In this document: one piece after another, positions 26,101 through 34,623 of the stretch
How the letters are laid out: every line of letters begins with the position of its first letter
How positions within the stretch are numbered: position 1 is the stretch's first letter
IMG/VR virus record: IMGVR_UViG_3300022074_000109
Span: 1 to 42,483 of that record
Strand: one strand, 5' to 3'
Origin: a virus
Length of the DNA stretch: 42,483 nt
Program-made: the position numbers and the translations under genes
The notes under the pieces: generated by a model
The model's database searches: none
Seen by the model: the letters and a program-made list of their open reading frames with translations, nothing else
Told to the model about the DNA's origin: nothing

Positions 26101-27365
26101 TGCAGACATACTTTATGCCTTTCGCTAGATTATCTTGGAACTTTTTAGATACACTTGGTAGAAGTTTATATGCAGTAGATCCAACTGGATTGATAGAAAA
26201 AAGCGTCCCTAGATATAAAGCAATAATAAGTGGACAAATGGGTGAAGTTGCAGAAATGCAGCTTAAATCACAAGTAGCATTTACTCGTTTATTTGTAATG
26301 AGTCAGGCTGGTCTAGCTTTAACAGGTAATTTAACAGGTAACTATCCCCCTGATGGTATGCCAAAAAATTCATGGATTATTCCAACACCTTGGACATCTA
26401 CTGGATATACAGCCATACCACATGATCGTATTCAACCCTTTAGTTCTATAGCTACTATCACTGCTGATTTAGTTACTCTTACTAGAGATACTGCTATCGG
26501 TGATAAAAAATATAGTCAAGCAATTTCATTATTTATGGCAACTATGGGTGTTGCCGCTTTAGACCAAACATTTTTACGGGGTTTACAAAACCAAGTTGAA
26601 TACCTTGATCTAAATGGATATGTAAATAAAGAAGGTACAGGATTAAAACTTTCGAGAGTGGGGTCTGATTTAGTGACTAACGTACCTCATCCATATAATC
26701 CTTTATTCTGGGCTGGATTTACAAGACAATTATTTGATCTTGTACAGCCATATCAAACCATGAACTCTGATCCAAACAATGCTGGAAGAGATTTTGCGGC
26801 AAGAATAAAAGGAAGAATAACTATGGGTATCGGGAATCCACTTAAATATGATAGATATACAGGTCAACCACTTAAAAAGTCAGGTAGTCAAGGTAAAAAT
26901 TACTGGAACGGTGTAGTTAATAACCTGTTTACTACTATGGGATATGCTGGAAAAATTACAGAGGCTGATCCAAATAACTTTGTTAAAAAACAAATGTATG
27001 ATGTTAACTTTGATTTTAATAAATCAGAACTAGCAGCTTATAAATCACTTGAATTAACTAATGAAGAGCAATCATCATTCAATAAATATATGCACAGTGA
27101 GGGTAAATTAGAAGGTAAACTAAATTTCTTATTTACACAAAATAAAAAATACAAAAAATTAGTTGCACAATATAAGAGATTATTAAAAGATACTAATAAC
27201 GCTGCGCCTAAAACGCAAGTAGCTGCTATTGAACAACAAATACATGCAATGATTATTGCAGTTCATACAGAAGCAAAGGACTTGGCTTTACCTTTCGTAA
27301 AACGAGAGCATCCAGAGATAGATATAAAATATCAGAACTGGAAAAACCTACAAATTAGACGTTAA
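23163..27365 (+). CDS. Internal virion protein D, T7 gp16-like
   Basis: The 1400-residue protein is close to T7 gp16 in size (1318) and is the largest gene here. It has a charged N-terminus (about 90 residues, coiled), hydrophobic glycine-rich parts (near 140-260) that may insert in membranes, and a conserved-looking core around TPWTSTGYTAIPHDRIQPFSS. The N-terminal lytic transglycosylase domain of T7 gp16 is not visible: there is no Glu-Ser...SPKGA-type motif. It probably forms the inner ejection channel but may need another enzyme to open the cell wall. Confidence 0.88.
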   Translation: MAILENRDFEEYIDPEKKKESVNVDDSNSEITNENVEQQTTVESATKQQRPEGLVTNIGKGLDYVVNADGLTADAMNVVARGVKERTKGIPVLENVGEFVDNFVQGSDEIKEAEAKRSEEKAQQRREGKDNLLDKTNVVLEGISSGMEGGIALPFTLAGRLTNQATPWADPPATLKDSPLGETVFEIAQVVTPTLLLGGVGGTSALTTGTTGLLAESAIETVTQDAADDLIAGRYLATRFGKIADSLGFDGDKLAIDMIEGKNFRGQAFVATVGFIQNLGINASVNKFVDIFKASKKVQQQSLLNGAEQNKNLLEAGTDVKGKVDIQNQLPTSAITKQGDVIDVDVLPDPSELPSNVKNTSKILGTDSIEVYKKLEDVNEIPYTNKVEPHDVMDVDNTVPVSKPSEGNVHTSKEAFHTEMGRGFDVDTPASRGANEIGTDGLTRADRNYFTNWKSITDDVGIQRALQEITKNLNNLKGFPADLDIALKRANQFWSKNAQLLGEDITSFAQQFYKEAVVPLDPRKSLNDFDGIDWQRMLRENVKINPEFFAAAGLMAEELGVRFAKQARVVKNLDNAKIDFTQAMETMVELVEKGDLLLIPLRRAKRQWAVEGITQQKDVFGKLREGYKQPLSKSDLPKEAVTPRDLTLIKKTDTDAGKTLRELWEGAKAGNSTDLETLKEYIDYVAGAPPDEVFGMTKNLADALKNTLNVNGDTVRTLYYAKLLATVNPQTAAGATNVARLISEPIGNIVSPLLRRGKNKGTIKDVMYGLGQLVGTQGAINDALFAFKRAAKNNQSVNASSRVYELSKTWKRKSLELEAAKTMLLDKVTREGGSQTELAKIHINYWLQMAVYNPFTNFAKRFLIAQDDAATVMVGHQEATGRAFVKAYEDGVFNLKINPKNLFKKGEQAIQQGKTLEQYVKQSMGNVFEDGVTHGRIIDEGVMARSKNLTMQENIPVGKYATPVDNFFKGLEQNSQNAFLQTYFMPFARLSWNFLDTLGRSLYAVDPTGLIEKSVPRYKAIISGQMGEVAEMQLKSQVAFTRLFVMSQAGLALTGNLTGNYPPDGMPKNSWIIPTPWTSTGYTAIPHDRIQPFSSIATITADLVTLTRDTAIGDKKYSQAISLFMATMGVAALDQTFLRGLQNQVEYLDLNGYVNKEGTGLKLSRVGSDLVTNVPHPYNPLFWAGFTRQLFDLVQPYQTMNSDPNNAGRDFAARIKGRITMGIGNPLKYDRYTGQPLKKSGSQGKNYWNGVVNNLFTTMGYAGKITEADPNNFVKKQMYDVNFDFNKSELAAYKSLELTNEEQSSFNKYMHSEGKLEGKLNFLFTQNKKYKKLVAQYKRLLKDTNNAAPKTQVAAIEQQIHAMIIAVHTEAKDLALPFVKREHPEIDIKYQNWKNLQIRR

Positions 27366-27383
27366 ATCAAACAAAAAAATTAA

Positions 27384-30300
27384 ATGGCACAGACTGTTGA
27401 AACCTATACAGGGGATGGCAGCACCAAATTATATACAATTCCTTTTCCATATATAGAAACTACAGACGTTAAGGCAAAAATAGACGGAACTCTAACTACA
27501 GCCTTTACGTTTGCAAATGCAACTCAACTAGAGTTCACCACCGCACCTTTAGATGGCAACAAGATATTAATATTTAGACAAACAGATGATTCAGCAGCAA
27601 AGAAAGAATTTAGTGCTGGATCAGCTCTTAAAGCAGAAGATCTTAATGCAAATACAAAGCAAGCTTTATTTATAAACCAAGAATCAACTAACCAAGCAGC
27701 TAGTACGCTAGGTGCAACATTTGTCGGTGACGTTGAGTTTGGTTTTGGAAATGTTATTAAGTTTGAAGGTGCTTCAGATGATGCACATGAGACAACTTTA
27801 ACAGTTACAGATCCAACAGCAGATAGATCACTAAGTCTTCCAAACGTCAGTGGTACACTGGTTTCTACTGGAGATACAGGTACTATTACATCAACTATGA
27901 TTCTTAATGAAACCATCGAAAGTGGTGACATTAAAAACGGAACAATAGTAAATGATGATATTTCTGGCACAGCAAACATAGCTAATACTAAAATTGCTGA
28001 TGGATTGCTTAAAAGTACGCTAACAGTTAACTCATCTAACATAGTTGATGGGTCTATTGTTAATGCTGACATCAATGCGAGTGCAGATATACAGGGATCA
28101 AAGCTATTAAACGATAGTGTTACCCTTGACAAGCTAGGATCTGGAGCTTTACCAACTGATATAACTGTAGCTTCGGCTAATATTGTCAATGGAACTATCG
28201 TAGATGCTGATATAAACAGCTCCGCAGATATTGATGGTGACAAATTAAAAAACGACTCTGTATCTCTGGCAAAGCTAGAAGGTGGTGCGCTACCTACAGA
28301 TATAACTGTTAACAGCACTAATATCGTAAACAGAACTATAGTTGATACCGATATAGAATTAGGGACACTAGATAATAGATATTTTACAGAGGCTGAACTA
28401 AACGGTGGTCAGTTAAATAACCTGTACTTTACAGAAACTGAGCTAAATGGTGGTCAGTTAAATAATTTATACTACACAGAAACTGAATTAAACAACGGAC
28501 AGCTTAATAACCTTTACTTTACTGAAACTGAGTTATTAAATGGCGCATTAGACGGTAGATATTATACAGAAACTGAGGCTGAAGCTAAGTTTTTAAGGCA
28601 AGATTCTAGTGAAACTATAGCTAGTGGTGCTACATGGTCTAACTCAGACGCATTTGTGGCTACAACAGCAGCTATAAACGCAAGAATTATTGATCTTGTG
28701 GATGATGTTGGTGGTTTTACTGTCATTACTGACGAAAAAAACTTTCCAAATAGCAACCCACAGGGATCTACAGGACAGGCAGCAATATTAAGCATCGGTT
28801 CATTAACTGCTTCTTATACTCCTAGCGGTACAACCGTAACTATTTCTAACGGAACAGTAGGAAATAGTACTGTAACTATTACTGGAGTACCTTCAGCATT
28901 GCCTCAAGGCTTTGGAATATTAGTTGAATCTACATCAACACTTAATACATATACTTTTCACAGATTAGTTCCTAAAGCTACTGAAATTACTACCGTAGCT
29001 GCAAATGCAACGGCTGTAGCAACAGCGGCTACAAACGTAGCTGACATAAATAACTTCTCAGATAAATATATAATTTCTTCTAGTCAACCGACACAAAGAA
29101 ATGATGGTACATCTTTACAAGAAGGTGACTTATGGTATGACAGTTCTAACGATAATTTACTTGTATATACAGGTAGTGCGTTTTCTATCATTACACCATC
29201 GCAATCAGTTCTCGATGACGTTGCAATAGTATCAGGTGCTATAACATATAGCGAAGATTTAGGTCTTATTACTAATCCTGTATCTACAGGAAGCTCAAAT
29301 GGTTCGTTGGATATAGTTGCAGATGCTTTAGAAGACGAAGCTACATTTACGATTACTGTTTCTGGCGGTGCATATTTTGTAGATGGTATATCTAAACCAG
29401 CTTTAACATTATATAAAGGTTGGACATATACATTTGATGTAAGTGATAGTTCTAATGCCAATCATCCATTACGTTTTTATGCAAACAGTTCACAGTACTC
29501 AACTAACGTAACTGTTATTGGAACTCAGGGTAATGCTGGAGCAAAGGTATCTATTAAGATTCCAGAAACACAGCCAACCAATTTCCAATACTATTGCACA
29601 AACCATAGCGGTATGGGTAACACCATAACTGTTAAAGATGATCCAATAAAGACAGTATCGGATAACGTAGTAAAAATTATTGCTACTGCTGACAACTCAA
29701 GCAATATTAATGCCGTACAAGCAAATGAATCAAACATTAACGCCGTACAAGCTAACGCTTCTAATATTAATGCTGCTGTTAGCAACGCATCAAATATTAA
29801 TGCTGCTGTATCCAACGCTTCCGACATTTCGGCAGTGGCTGGAAACAACACAAACATTACTGCTGTAGCTAATAACTCAAGCAATATTAATAGTGCAGTT
29901 TCTAACGCATCAAATATTAATTCTGCGGTATCTAACGCATCAAATATTAATGCTGTTGCTGGAAATGCAACGAACATCAATACTGTTGCTGGAAATGTTT
30001 CTGACGTAAACAACTTTGCAGACCAATATCAAATAGCTTCTTCTGCTCCATCGACTGATGGTGGTGGTAATGCATTGTCTGTTGGAGATTTATATTTCAA
30101 CACTTCAGCTAATGAACTAAGAATTTGGAATGGTACTCAATGGCAAGGTGGTGTTACAGCTACTGGAGCTTTATCACAAGTATCTGGAAGTGTCTTTACT
30201 GGAGATAACAGATACAACGACAATATCAAAGTTAAGTTTGGCGCAGACTCAGATTTACAAATATTTCACAACACTACGGATTCAATTATTAATGCATCTG

Positions 30301-30446
30301 GTACAGGAAATATCAAATTACAAGATTCTGGAAACACAAAACTAGAAGTTACATCTACAGGAGCAACAATAACAGGATTAATGTCAGCAACAACTATAGA
30401 TGGTTCGGCTGGAAATAATTTAACTCTCGATTTCGGTACACTATAA
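27384..30446 (+). CDS. Tail fibre, T7 gp17-like N-terminus, with blue-copper-like domain and repeats
   Basis: The 1020-residue protein opens with the T7-fibre attachment domain (VETYTGDGSTKLYTIPFPYI, then KILIFRQT, LKAEDLNANTKQALF). Shaft repeats follow: roughly 50-residue units (DITV..NIV.G.IVDADI), a 15-residue repeat (28380-28574), and an eleven-fold 10-residue repeat (29700-30029). Near residues 650-755 lies a cupredoxin-like domain with His694 (ANHPLRF), Cys738, His741 and Met744 (YYCTNHSGM), the ligand set of type 1 copper sites. Two copies of a NNF.D.Y.I.SS.P module flank it. The C-terminus resembles an array-type fibre tip (ATTIDGSAGNNLTLDFG). It probably binds the host surface. Confidence 0.9.
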   Translation: MAQTVETYTGDGSTKLYTIPFPYIETTDVKAKIDGTLTTAFTFANATQLEFTTAPLDGNKILIFRQTDDSAAKKEFSAGSALKAEDLNANTKQALFINQESTNQAASTLGATFVGDVEFGFGNVIKFEGASDDAHETTLTVTDPTADRSLSLPNVSGTLVSTGDTGTITSTMILNETIESGDIKNGTIVNDDISGTANIANTKIADGLLKSTLTVNSSNIVDGSIVNADINASADIQGSKLLNDSVTLDKLGSGALPTDITVASANIVNGTIVDADINSSADIDGDKLKNDSVSLAKLEGGALPTDITVNSTNIVNRTIVDTDIELGTLDNRYFTEAELNGGQLNNLYFTETELNGGQLNNLYYTETELNNGQLNNLYFTETELLNGALDGRYYTETEAEAKFLRQDSSETIASGATWSNSDAFVATTAAINARIIDLVDDVGGFTVITDEKNFPNSNPQGSTGQAAILSIGSLTASYTPSGTTVTISNGTVGNSTVTITGVPSALPQGFGILVESTSTLNTYTFHRLVPKATEITTVAANATAVATAATNVADINNFSDKYIISSSQPTQRNDGTSLQEGDLWYDSSNDNLLVYTGSAFSIITPSQSVLDDVAIVSGAITYSEDLGLITNPVSTGSSNGSLDIVADALEDEATFTITVSGGAYFVDGISKPALTLYKGWTYTFDVSDSSNANHPLRFYANSSQYSTNVTVIGTQGNAGAKVSIKIPETQPTNFQYYCTNHSGMGNTITVKDDPIKTVSDNVVKIIATADNSSNINAVQANESNINAVQANASNINAAVSNASNINAAVSNASDISAVAGNNTNITAVANNSSNINSAVSNASNINSAVSNASNINAVAGNATNINTVAGNVSDVNNFADQYQIASSAPSTDGGGNALSVGDLYFNTSANELRIWNGTQWQGGVTATGALSQVSGSVFTGDNRYNDNIKVKFGADSDLQIFHNTTDSIINASGTGNIKLQDSGNTKLEVTSTGATITGLMSATTIDGSAGNNLTLDFGTL
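28380..28574 (+). repeat. 45-base tandem repeat in the tail fibre gene
   Basis: Four copies of a 45-base unit encode YFTETELNGGQLNNL and close variants, followed by a partial fifth (YYTET). This is a regular shaft repeat, and the copies differ mainly at synonymous sites. Length variation would change fibre length. Confidence 0.85.
29700..30029 (+). repeat. 30-base tandem repeat (eleven units) in the tail fibre gene
   Basis: Eleven consecutive 10-residue units of the form SNINAVxxNA are encoded. Two neighbouring units are nearly identical at DNA level. Such repeats form extended helices or coiled shafts in phage fibres and favour slippage. Confidence 0.85.
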
Positions 30447-32012
30447 ATGGCAAAATTATTAAAATTAAGGCGTGGTACTACGGCGCAACACGCATCATTC
30501 ACAGGTGCTGAAGGCGAAGTAACTATAGATACCACAAAAGATACTGCTGTTATACATGACGGTAGTACAGCAGGGGGAACACCTCTTGCAAAACAAAATA
30601 TGAGTAATGTGCCAGCAGGGACAATTGTTGGTACACAACTCGAAAACTCTGGAGTAACAGGCGGACAGTATGGATCTAGTTCTGCTATTCCTATTATTAC
30701 AGTTGATAATCAAGGCTTAGTAACGTCTGCCTCGACAACTGCGATTGACAGCACAACTATTGCAAACGGTACATCAAACGTAGCAGTAGCAAACAACGGA
30801 GATATTACAACAACAAGATCTGGTACAGCTAGACTTGTAGTTGATAGTGAAGGGGTAGACGTAACAGGACACCTCAGAGCGACTTCAGGAAATTTAATTA
30901 CTGATTATGCTGTCTATTTAAATAATTCTAATGGAACCGTGTTTTTTGGTGCTGACACAGGCGGTTTTGGTACTATCGCTGGTATAGGTATTGCTGGTAA
31001 TAATAATTATCATGTTACTGGTTCCGTACAAGATGATCTTGTAATTTCTGCAAAAGGTAGTAAAGGCATAGTTTTTGGAACTAAATCAACAAGCGGTGCT
31101 GGTGCAACATCCGAAAGAGCAAGAATAAAAGCTGATGGCACATTTGATATAACTGGAAATTTAGACGTTGGTGCTGGTGTTGACGTAACAGGAAATATCA
31201 CATGTACAGGAACAGTTGACGGCGTAGACGTCGCAGCTAGGAACACATTATTTGGTGGTTTAACATCTAGCTCTGGAGTACTTACTAACGGTGTAACCGC
31301 AACTACTCAGGCTCAATCTGATAACTCAACTAAAGTTTCTACAACTGCATATGTAAGAACTGCTATATCTGAAGCTCAAGCTTTTCCATCAGGAACAAAG
31401 ATGCTCTTTCAACAAACATCTGCTCCTACAGGTTGGACAAAGGTAACAAGTGGTGTAGACAACAAAGCTCTTAGAGTTGTCTCTGGAACTGCTGGTTCTG
31501 GCGGTAGTAATGCGTTTAGTAATACTTTGGCATCCAGAAATATTTCAGCTAGCGCTGGTAACACAACTCAAGGCGGTAACGTTTCAGTTGCTAATACGAC
31601 TGCTGGCGGTAACGTAAATATTTCTTCTGTGTCAACAGGTGGAACAGTTAACAGCCATACACTAACTGTTAACGAAATACCTTCTCACAACCACGGCACT
31701 GGTTTGCAAACATTTAGAGGATATAACACAAACTATACAAACAACGCTGCTGGTCTAACTGGAAGTTTTATTAATGCTGGAACAAGAGGCTGGACACATG
31801 GTGGTAATGCTAACTGGAATAATACTGGTGGTGGTGGTGGTCACTCACACGGATTTACTGGAGGTTCACACAACCACAATGGTTCGTTAAGTGGTACTGC
31901 ACACAACCACAACGCTTCATTTACTGGTAGTGCGCACAACCACAGTATTTCTGTAACTAACTTAGATATGGCTGTTCAATATTTAGACGTAATTATTGCA
32001 GCAAAAGACTAA
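30447..32012 (+). CDS. Receptor-binding fibre / collar-type protein with His-x-His metal sites
   Basis: The 521-residue protein starts with LKLRRGTTAQHASFTGAEGE and VTIDTTKDTAVIHDG, an N-terminal fibre domain common in marine phages. The C-terminal half has MLFQQTSAPTGWTKV, the tail-collar motif, and a Gly/Asn-rich tip with several His-x-His pairs (HSHG, HNHNG, HNHN, HNHS). In T4 gp12 and related tips such pairs hold iron ions along the needle. It ends DMAVQYLDVIIAAKD, typical of collar domains. It probably forms the distal receptor-binding tip. Confidence 0.88.
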   Translation: MAKLLKLRRGTTAQHASFTGAEGEVTIDTTKDTAVIHDGSTAGGTPLAKQNMSNVPAGTIVGTQLENSGVTGGQYGSSSAIPIITVDNQGLVTSASTTAIDSTTIANGTSNVAVANNGDITTTRSGTARLVVDSEGVDVTGHLRATSGNLITDYAVYLNNSNGTVFFGADTGGFGTIAGIGIAGNNNYHVTGSVQDDLVISAKGSKGIVFGTKSTSGAGATSERARIKADGTFDITGNLDVGAGVDVTGNITCTGTVDGVDVAARNTLFGGLTSSSGVLTNGVTATTQAQSDNSTKVSTTAYVRTAISEAQAFPSGTKMLFQQTSAPTGWTKVTSGVDNKALRVVSGTAGSGGSNAFSNTLASRNISASAGNTTQGGNVSVANTTAGGNVNISSVSTGGTVNSHTLTVNEIPSHNHGTGLQTFRGYNTNYTNNAAGLTGSFINAGTRGWTHGGNANWNNTGGGGGHSHGFTGGSHNHNGSLSGTAHNHNASFTGSAHNHSISVTNLDMAVQYLDVIIAAKD

Positions 32013-32531
32013 ATGAAAATCCCTTGGTATATACATGGGAATTGGACGTTAGATTCCACCCAACTACAAACTCTTGAAGAAAAAACTATAGAAATAGGTG
32101 TAAAACATAAAGAACAGTATGTAACGACCTATCACAACAAAGATAAAGATTTACAGCACTTGAATTTTTTACATAATTTTTATAAAGAAAGAGTTGACGA
32201 AATTGCAAAAGATCAATTCTTTTTCAATACATCACTTATACATTTTGATTTTTGGATACAGGTTTATAACAAATTAAGTCATCATCCTATCCACGATCAT
32301 TTTATTTGTGGTGATGATGTTGTTATTTCTTTTGTACATTTTTTAAAACCAGTAAGTATTTGTTTTGAATTTACTGATGAGCGGCAATCTTTAGTTCCAC
32401 AACAACAAGAAGGAGATTTAATAGTATTTCCTTCTTATGTCACTCACCGTGTAAAACAGCACGACTCTAATGAAAATCGAATAGTTGTAGCTGGAAATAT
32501 AAAAATTGCAAAACACATTAAATTAAGTTAA
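32013..32531 (+). CDS. Putative 2OG-Fe(II) oxygenase-like protein 1
   Basis: The 172-residue protein shows the double-stranded beta-helix pattern of small phage 2OG-Fe(II) oxygenases: IHDHF (His-x-Asp-like pair), EGDLIVFPSYVTHRVKQH with the distal His, and the closing NRIVVAGNI with the 2OG-binding Arg. These proteins hydroxylate unknown targets. In cyanophages they occur close to fibre genes. It abuts the fibre gene and overlaps the second oxygenase by one base. Confidence 0.8.
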   Translation: MKIPWYIHGNWTLDSTQLQTLEEKTIEIGVKHKEQYVTTYHNKDKDLQHLNFLHNFYKERVDEIAKDQFFFNTSLIHFDFWIQVYNKLSHHPIHDHFICGDDVVISFVHFLKPVSICFEFTDERQSLVPQQQEGDLIVFPSYVTHRVKQHDSNENRIVVAGNIKIAKHIKLS

Positions 32532-33184
32532 TGATTGACACCACAACAGTTACTGATCCATATATTTTTATACAAGATAATATGTTATCTGAATATAAGT
32601 GTAATGAGATTATTAAAAAATTTGATGCTGACGAATCAAATCATTATCAAGGTACGACAGGTGCTGGTATAAATTTACTTATAAAAAACAGTAAAGATTT
32701 ACAAGTTACTCAGCATGAACATTGGAAAGAAGAAGATCAAATATTTCACGATATTATTTCAAAAGGACATATAAATTATTATAATCATCTAAATAGTCCC
32801 TTAGTAAATAATTTTTATAATTTTACTGACCCATCACAACGTCATGTTTACAAACCTTTTCATGATGATGAACTAGAATTACTAGATACTGGTTTTCAAA
32901 TACAAAGGACAGAAATAGGTAAAGGTTATGTTTGGCATGATGATTCTCGACTAGACGGAGAAATGCTTAGATATTTAACTTTTATTCTATATCTAAATAC
33001 TGTAGAGGAAGGATGGACACAGTTTTACAATGGAAACCAAGTATCACCTGTAGCTGGAAGATTAGTATTTTTCCCAGCAACTTGGACATATGTTCATCAA
33101 GGCTACCCGCCAAAACAAAGAAAATATCTTATGACAGGATGGATGCACACAACACCCAAAGGAAAACAAAATGGCAAAAATTGA
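32531..33184 (+). CDS. Putative 2OG-Fe(II) oxygenase-like protein 2 (prolyl-4-hydroxylase type)
   Basis: The 217-residue protein contains the motif set of prolyl-4-hydroxylase-like oxygenases: WHDDSR (His-x-Asp), LTFILYLNTVEEGWTQF, AGRLVFFPATWTYVHQG with the distal His, and RKYLMTGWM with the 2OG-binding residue. Substrate is unknown; virion proteins or host components are possible. It starts with the last base of the preceding gene's stop and overlaps the next gene by 14 bases. Confidence 0.85.
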   Translation: MIDTTTVTDPYIFIQDNMLSEYKCNEIIKKFDADESNHYQGTTGAGINLLIKNSKDLQVTQHEHWKEEDQIFHDIISKGHINYYNHLNSPLVNNFYNFTDPSQRHVYKPFHDDELELLDTGFQIQRTEIGKGYVWHDDSRLDGEMLRYLTFILYLNTVEEGWTQFYNGNQVSPVAGRLVFFPATWTYVHQGYPPKQRKYLMTGWMHTTPKGKQNGKN

Positions 33185-33476
33185 ACAAGGTAAACTTTGT
33201 CCTTTAATCGGTGAAGATTGCCGAGGTTTAGAATGTGCATGGTATACCAAACTTGCTGGTACTCATCCACAAACAGGCGATTCTGTTGAAGAATGGGGTT
33301 GTGCAGTCGCATGGATTCCATTTTTACAAGTAGATAATTCAAAAGCAATTAACCAACAAGGTTCAGCTGTTGAGTCCTTCAGAAATGAAGTTTTAAATAT
33401 AATGGCTCCTGTTGTAAATCTACCTCCAAAAGAAATAAAACTAATAGAAACAGATGACAACAATTCAAGCAACTGA
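33171..33476 (+). CDS. Small Cys-containing hypothetical protein (101 aa)
   Basis: The product has four cysteines in the first half (LCPLIGEDCRGLECAWY, EWGCAVAW) that could bind a metal. A helical region follows (AVESFRNEVLNIMAPVV). Similar short proteins occur beside fibre and oxygenase genes in cyanophages, with no known role. It overlaps both neighbours. Confidence 0.65.
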   Translation: MAKIEQGKLCPLIGEDCRGLECAWYTKLAGTHPQTGDSVEEWGCAVAWIPFLQVDNSKAINQQGSAVESFRNEVLNIMAPVVNLPPKEIKLIETDDNNSSN

Positions 33477-33660
33477 CGAAGATCTTTTCAGATTTGAAAG
33501 AAATTTTCGTTTAAAAATGTCTGATTGGGCAGTCTTACCAGATAGTCCTTTATCAGAATCAAAAATAGCTGAATACAAAACTTATAGACAAGCTCTAAGA
33601 GATTTACCAGCTAATACTTCAGACTATACGAATCCCACCTACCCCATTGAACCTAATTAA
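33454..33660 (+). CDS. Tail fibre assembly chaperone-like protein (68 aa)
   Basis: The protein shows the pattern R.xxRN..L..SDW..LPDSPL......Y.TYRQALRDLP...., typical of small phage tail or fibre assembly proteins. It lies among fibre-associated genes. A chaperone role is inferred from the family. It overlaps the previous gene by 23 bases. Confidence 0.7.
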   Translation: MTTIQATDEDLFRFERNFRLKMSDWAVLPDSPLSESKIAEYKTYRQALRDLPANTSDYTNPTYPIEPN

Positions 33661-33663
33661 TGT

Positions 33664-34236
33664 ATGGATAAACTAAAAGTTAAACCAGAAACTGAGTTTT
33701 GGATGCAAACTAAAGTAGATCAAGACATGATGGATTATGTCTGGTCACAAATAAGTCTAGCAAAATATGATGCTAAACATAAATTAGTTGGTCATATAAG
33801 TAGTAGTTTAGCCTTACCAGATCAGGAAAATAAACTATCTAATCTTGTATTAGACGTTGCATCAGATTTAAGTTACATATACCAACCAACTTTTAAGGTA
33901 CTAGACTTGTGGGTTAACTTTCAAAAGAAACATGAATTTAATCCTTTTCATAGTCACTCCGGTCTTTTAAGTTTTGTTTTATGGATGAAGATACCATATA
34001 CATATGCAGATGAATGTAACACACCTAATACACAAGTCTTAGGTAATCAACCTTGTAGTGGATCTTTTAGTTTTTATTATACGTCTGTACTAGGGAGTAT
34101 AAGTCATTATGATTATTTGTTAGACCCTTCATGGGAAGGTACATTGTTAGTTTTTCCGGCTGTACTTTCACATCAAGTTTACCCATTTTATACAAGTGAC
34201 GAAGAAAGAATATCTATATCAGGAAATTTAGCTTAA
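33664..34236 (+). CDS. Putative 2OG-Fe(II) oxygenase-like protein 3
   Basis: The 190-residue protein matches a cyanophage oxygenase family: LWVNFQKKHEFNPFHSHSG (His-x-His region), LSFVLWMKIPY, EGTLLVFPAVLSHQVYPF with the distal His, and ERISISGN with the 2OG-binding Arg. Together with the first two it makes a set of three different oxygenase-like genes within 2.3 kb after the fibres. Substrates are unknown. Confidence 0.84.
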   Translation: MDKLKVKPETEFWMQTKVDQDMMDYVWSQISLAKYDAKHKLVGHISSSLALPDQENKLSNLVLDVASDLSYIYQPTFKVLDLWVNFQKKHEFNPFHSHSGLLSFVLWMKIPYTYADECNTPNTQVLGNQPCSGSFSFYYTSVLGSISHYDYLLDPSWEGTLLVFPAVLSHQVYPFYTSDEERISISGNLA

Positions 34237-34239
34237 CAA

Positions 34240-34623
34240 ATGGACTTACCGAGTATAGTCATACCAAATCCAGATAAAATAGAAACAATATCTATACCTT
34301 TACCAACCGCAGAAGTACCTTCTTACATTCCTATGGTTGTACCTCCAAGTGATTTACAACCTCCAGATGGAGTACAAGCAGAAAATCACGATACAGCAGA
34401 TACTGGCATAAGAACTGTAGATATACCAATATTTAATTTTAAATTACCCGTACCAGAAAACGCCATACTAATTACAGCGGGAAGCACGGCTGTAGTATCG
34501 GTAGCCGCAACACTTACAGCAACAGCCATTTTTAAATGGTGTGTTACTGCAATGAAACCATTGATAAAGAAAATTTTGACATGGATCACGAAGACAAAAG
34601 AGAGTGGCTTAAAGACGGAATAA
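34240..34623 (+). CDS. Membrane-anchored cyanophage protein (127 aa)
   Basis: The first two thirds are proline-rich (MDLPSIVIPNPDKIETISI, PLPTAEVPSYIPMVVPPSDL). A single hydrophobic helix (AILITAGSTAVVSVAATLTA) and a basic end follow. Proteins with this start occur in many cyanophages with the same following genes. A role in lysis or the virion is possible but not shown. It overlaps the next gene by 43 bases. Confidence 0.7.
   Translation: MDLPSIVIPNPDKIETISIPLPTAEVPSYIPMVVPPSDLQPPDGVQAENHDTADTGIRTVDIPIFNFKLPVPENAILITAGSTAVVSVAATLTATAIFKWCVTAMKPLIKKILTWITKTKESGLKTE

Noticed and set aside
27524-28318. 264-codon minus-strand frame, and another at 29591-30013, opposite the tail fibre gene
   Set aside because: They are mirror frames produced by the repeat-rich, Ala/Asn/Ser-biased fibre sequence and have no ribosome-binding sites or promoters.
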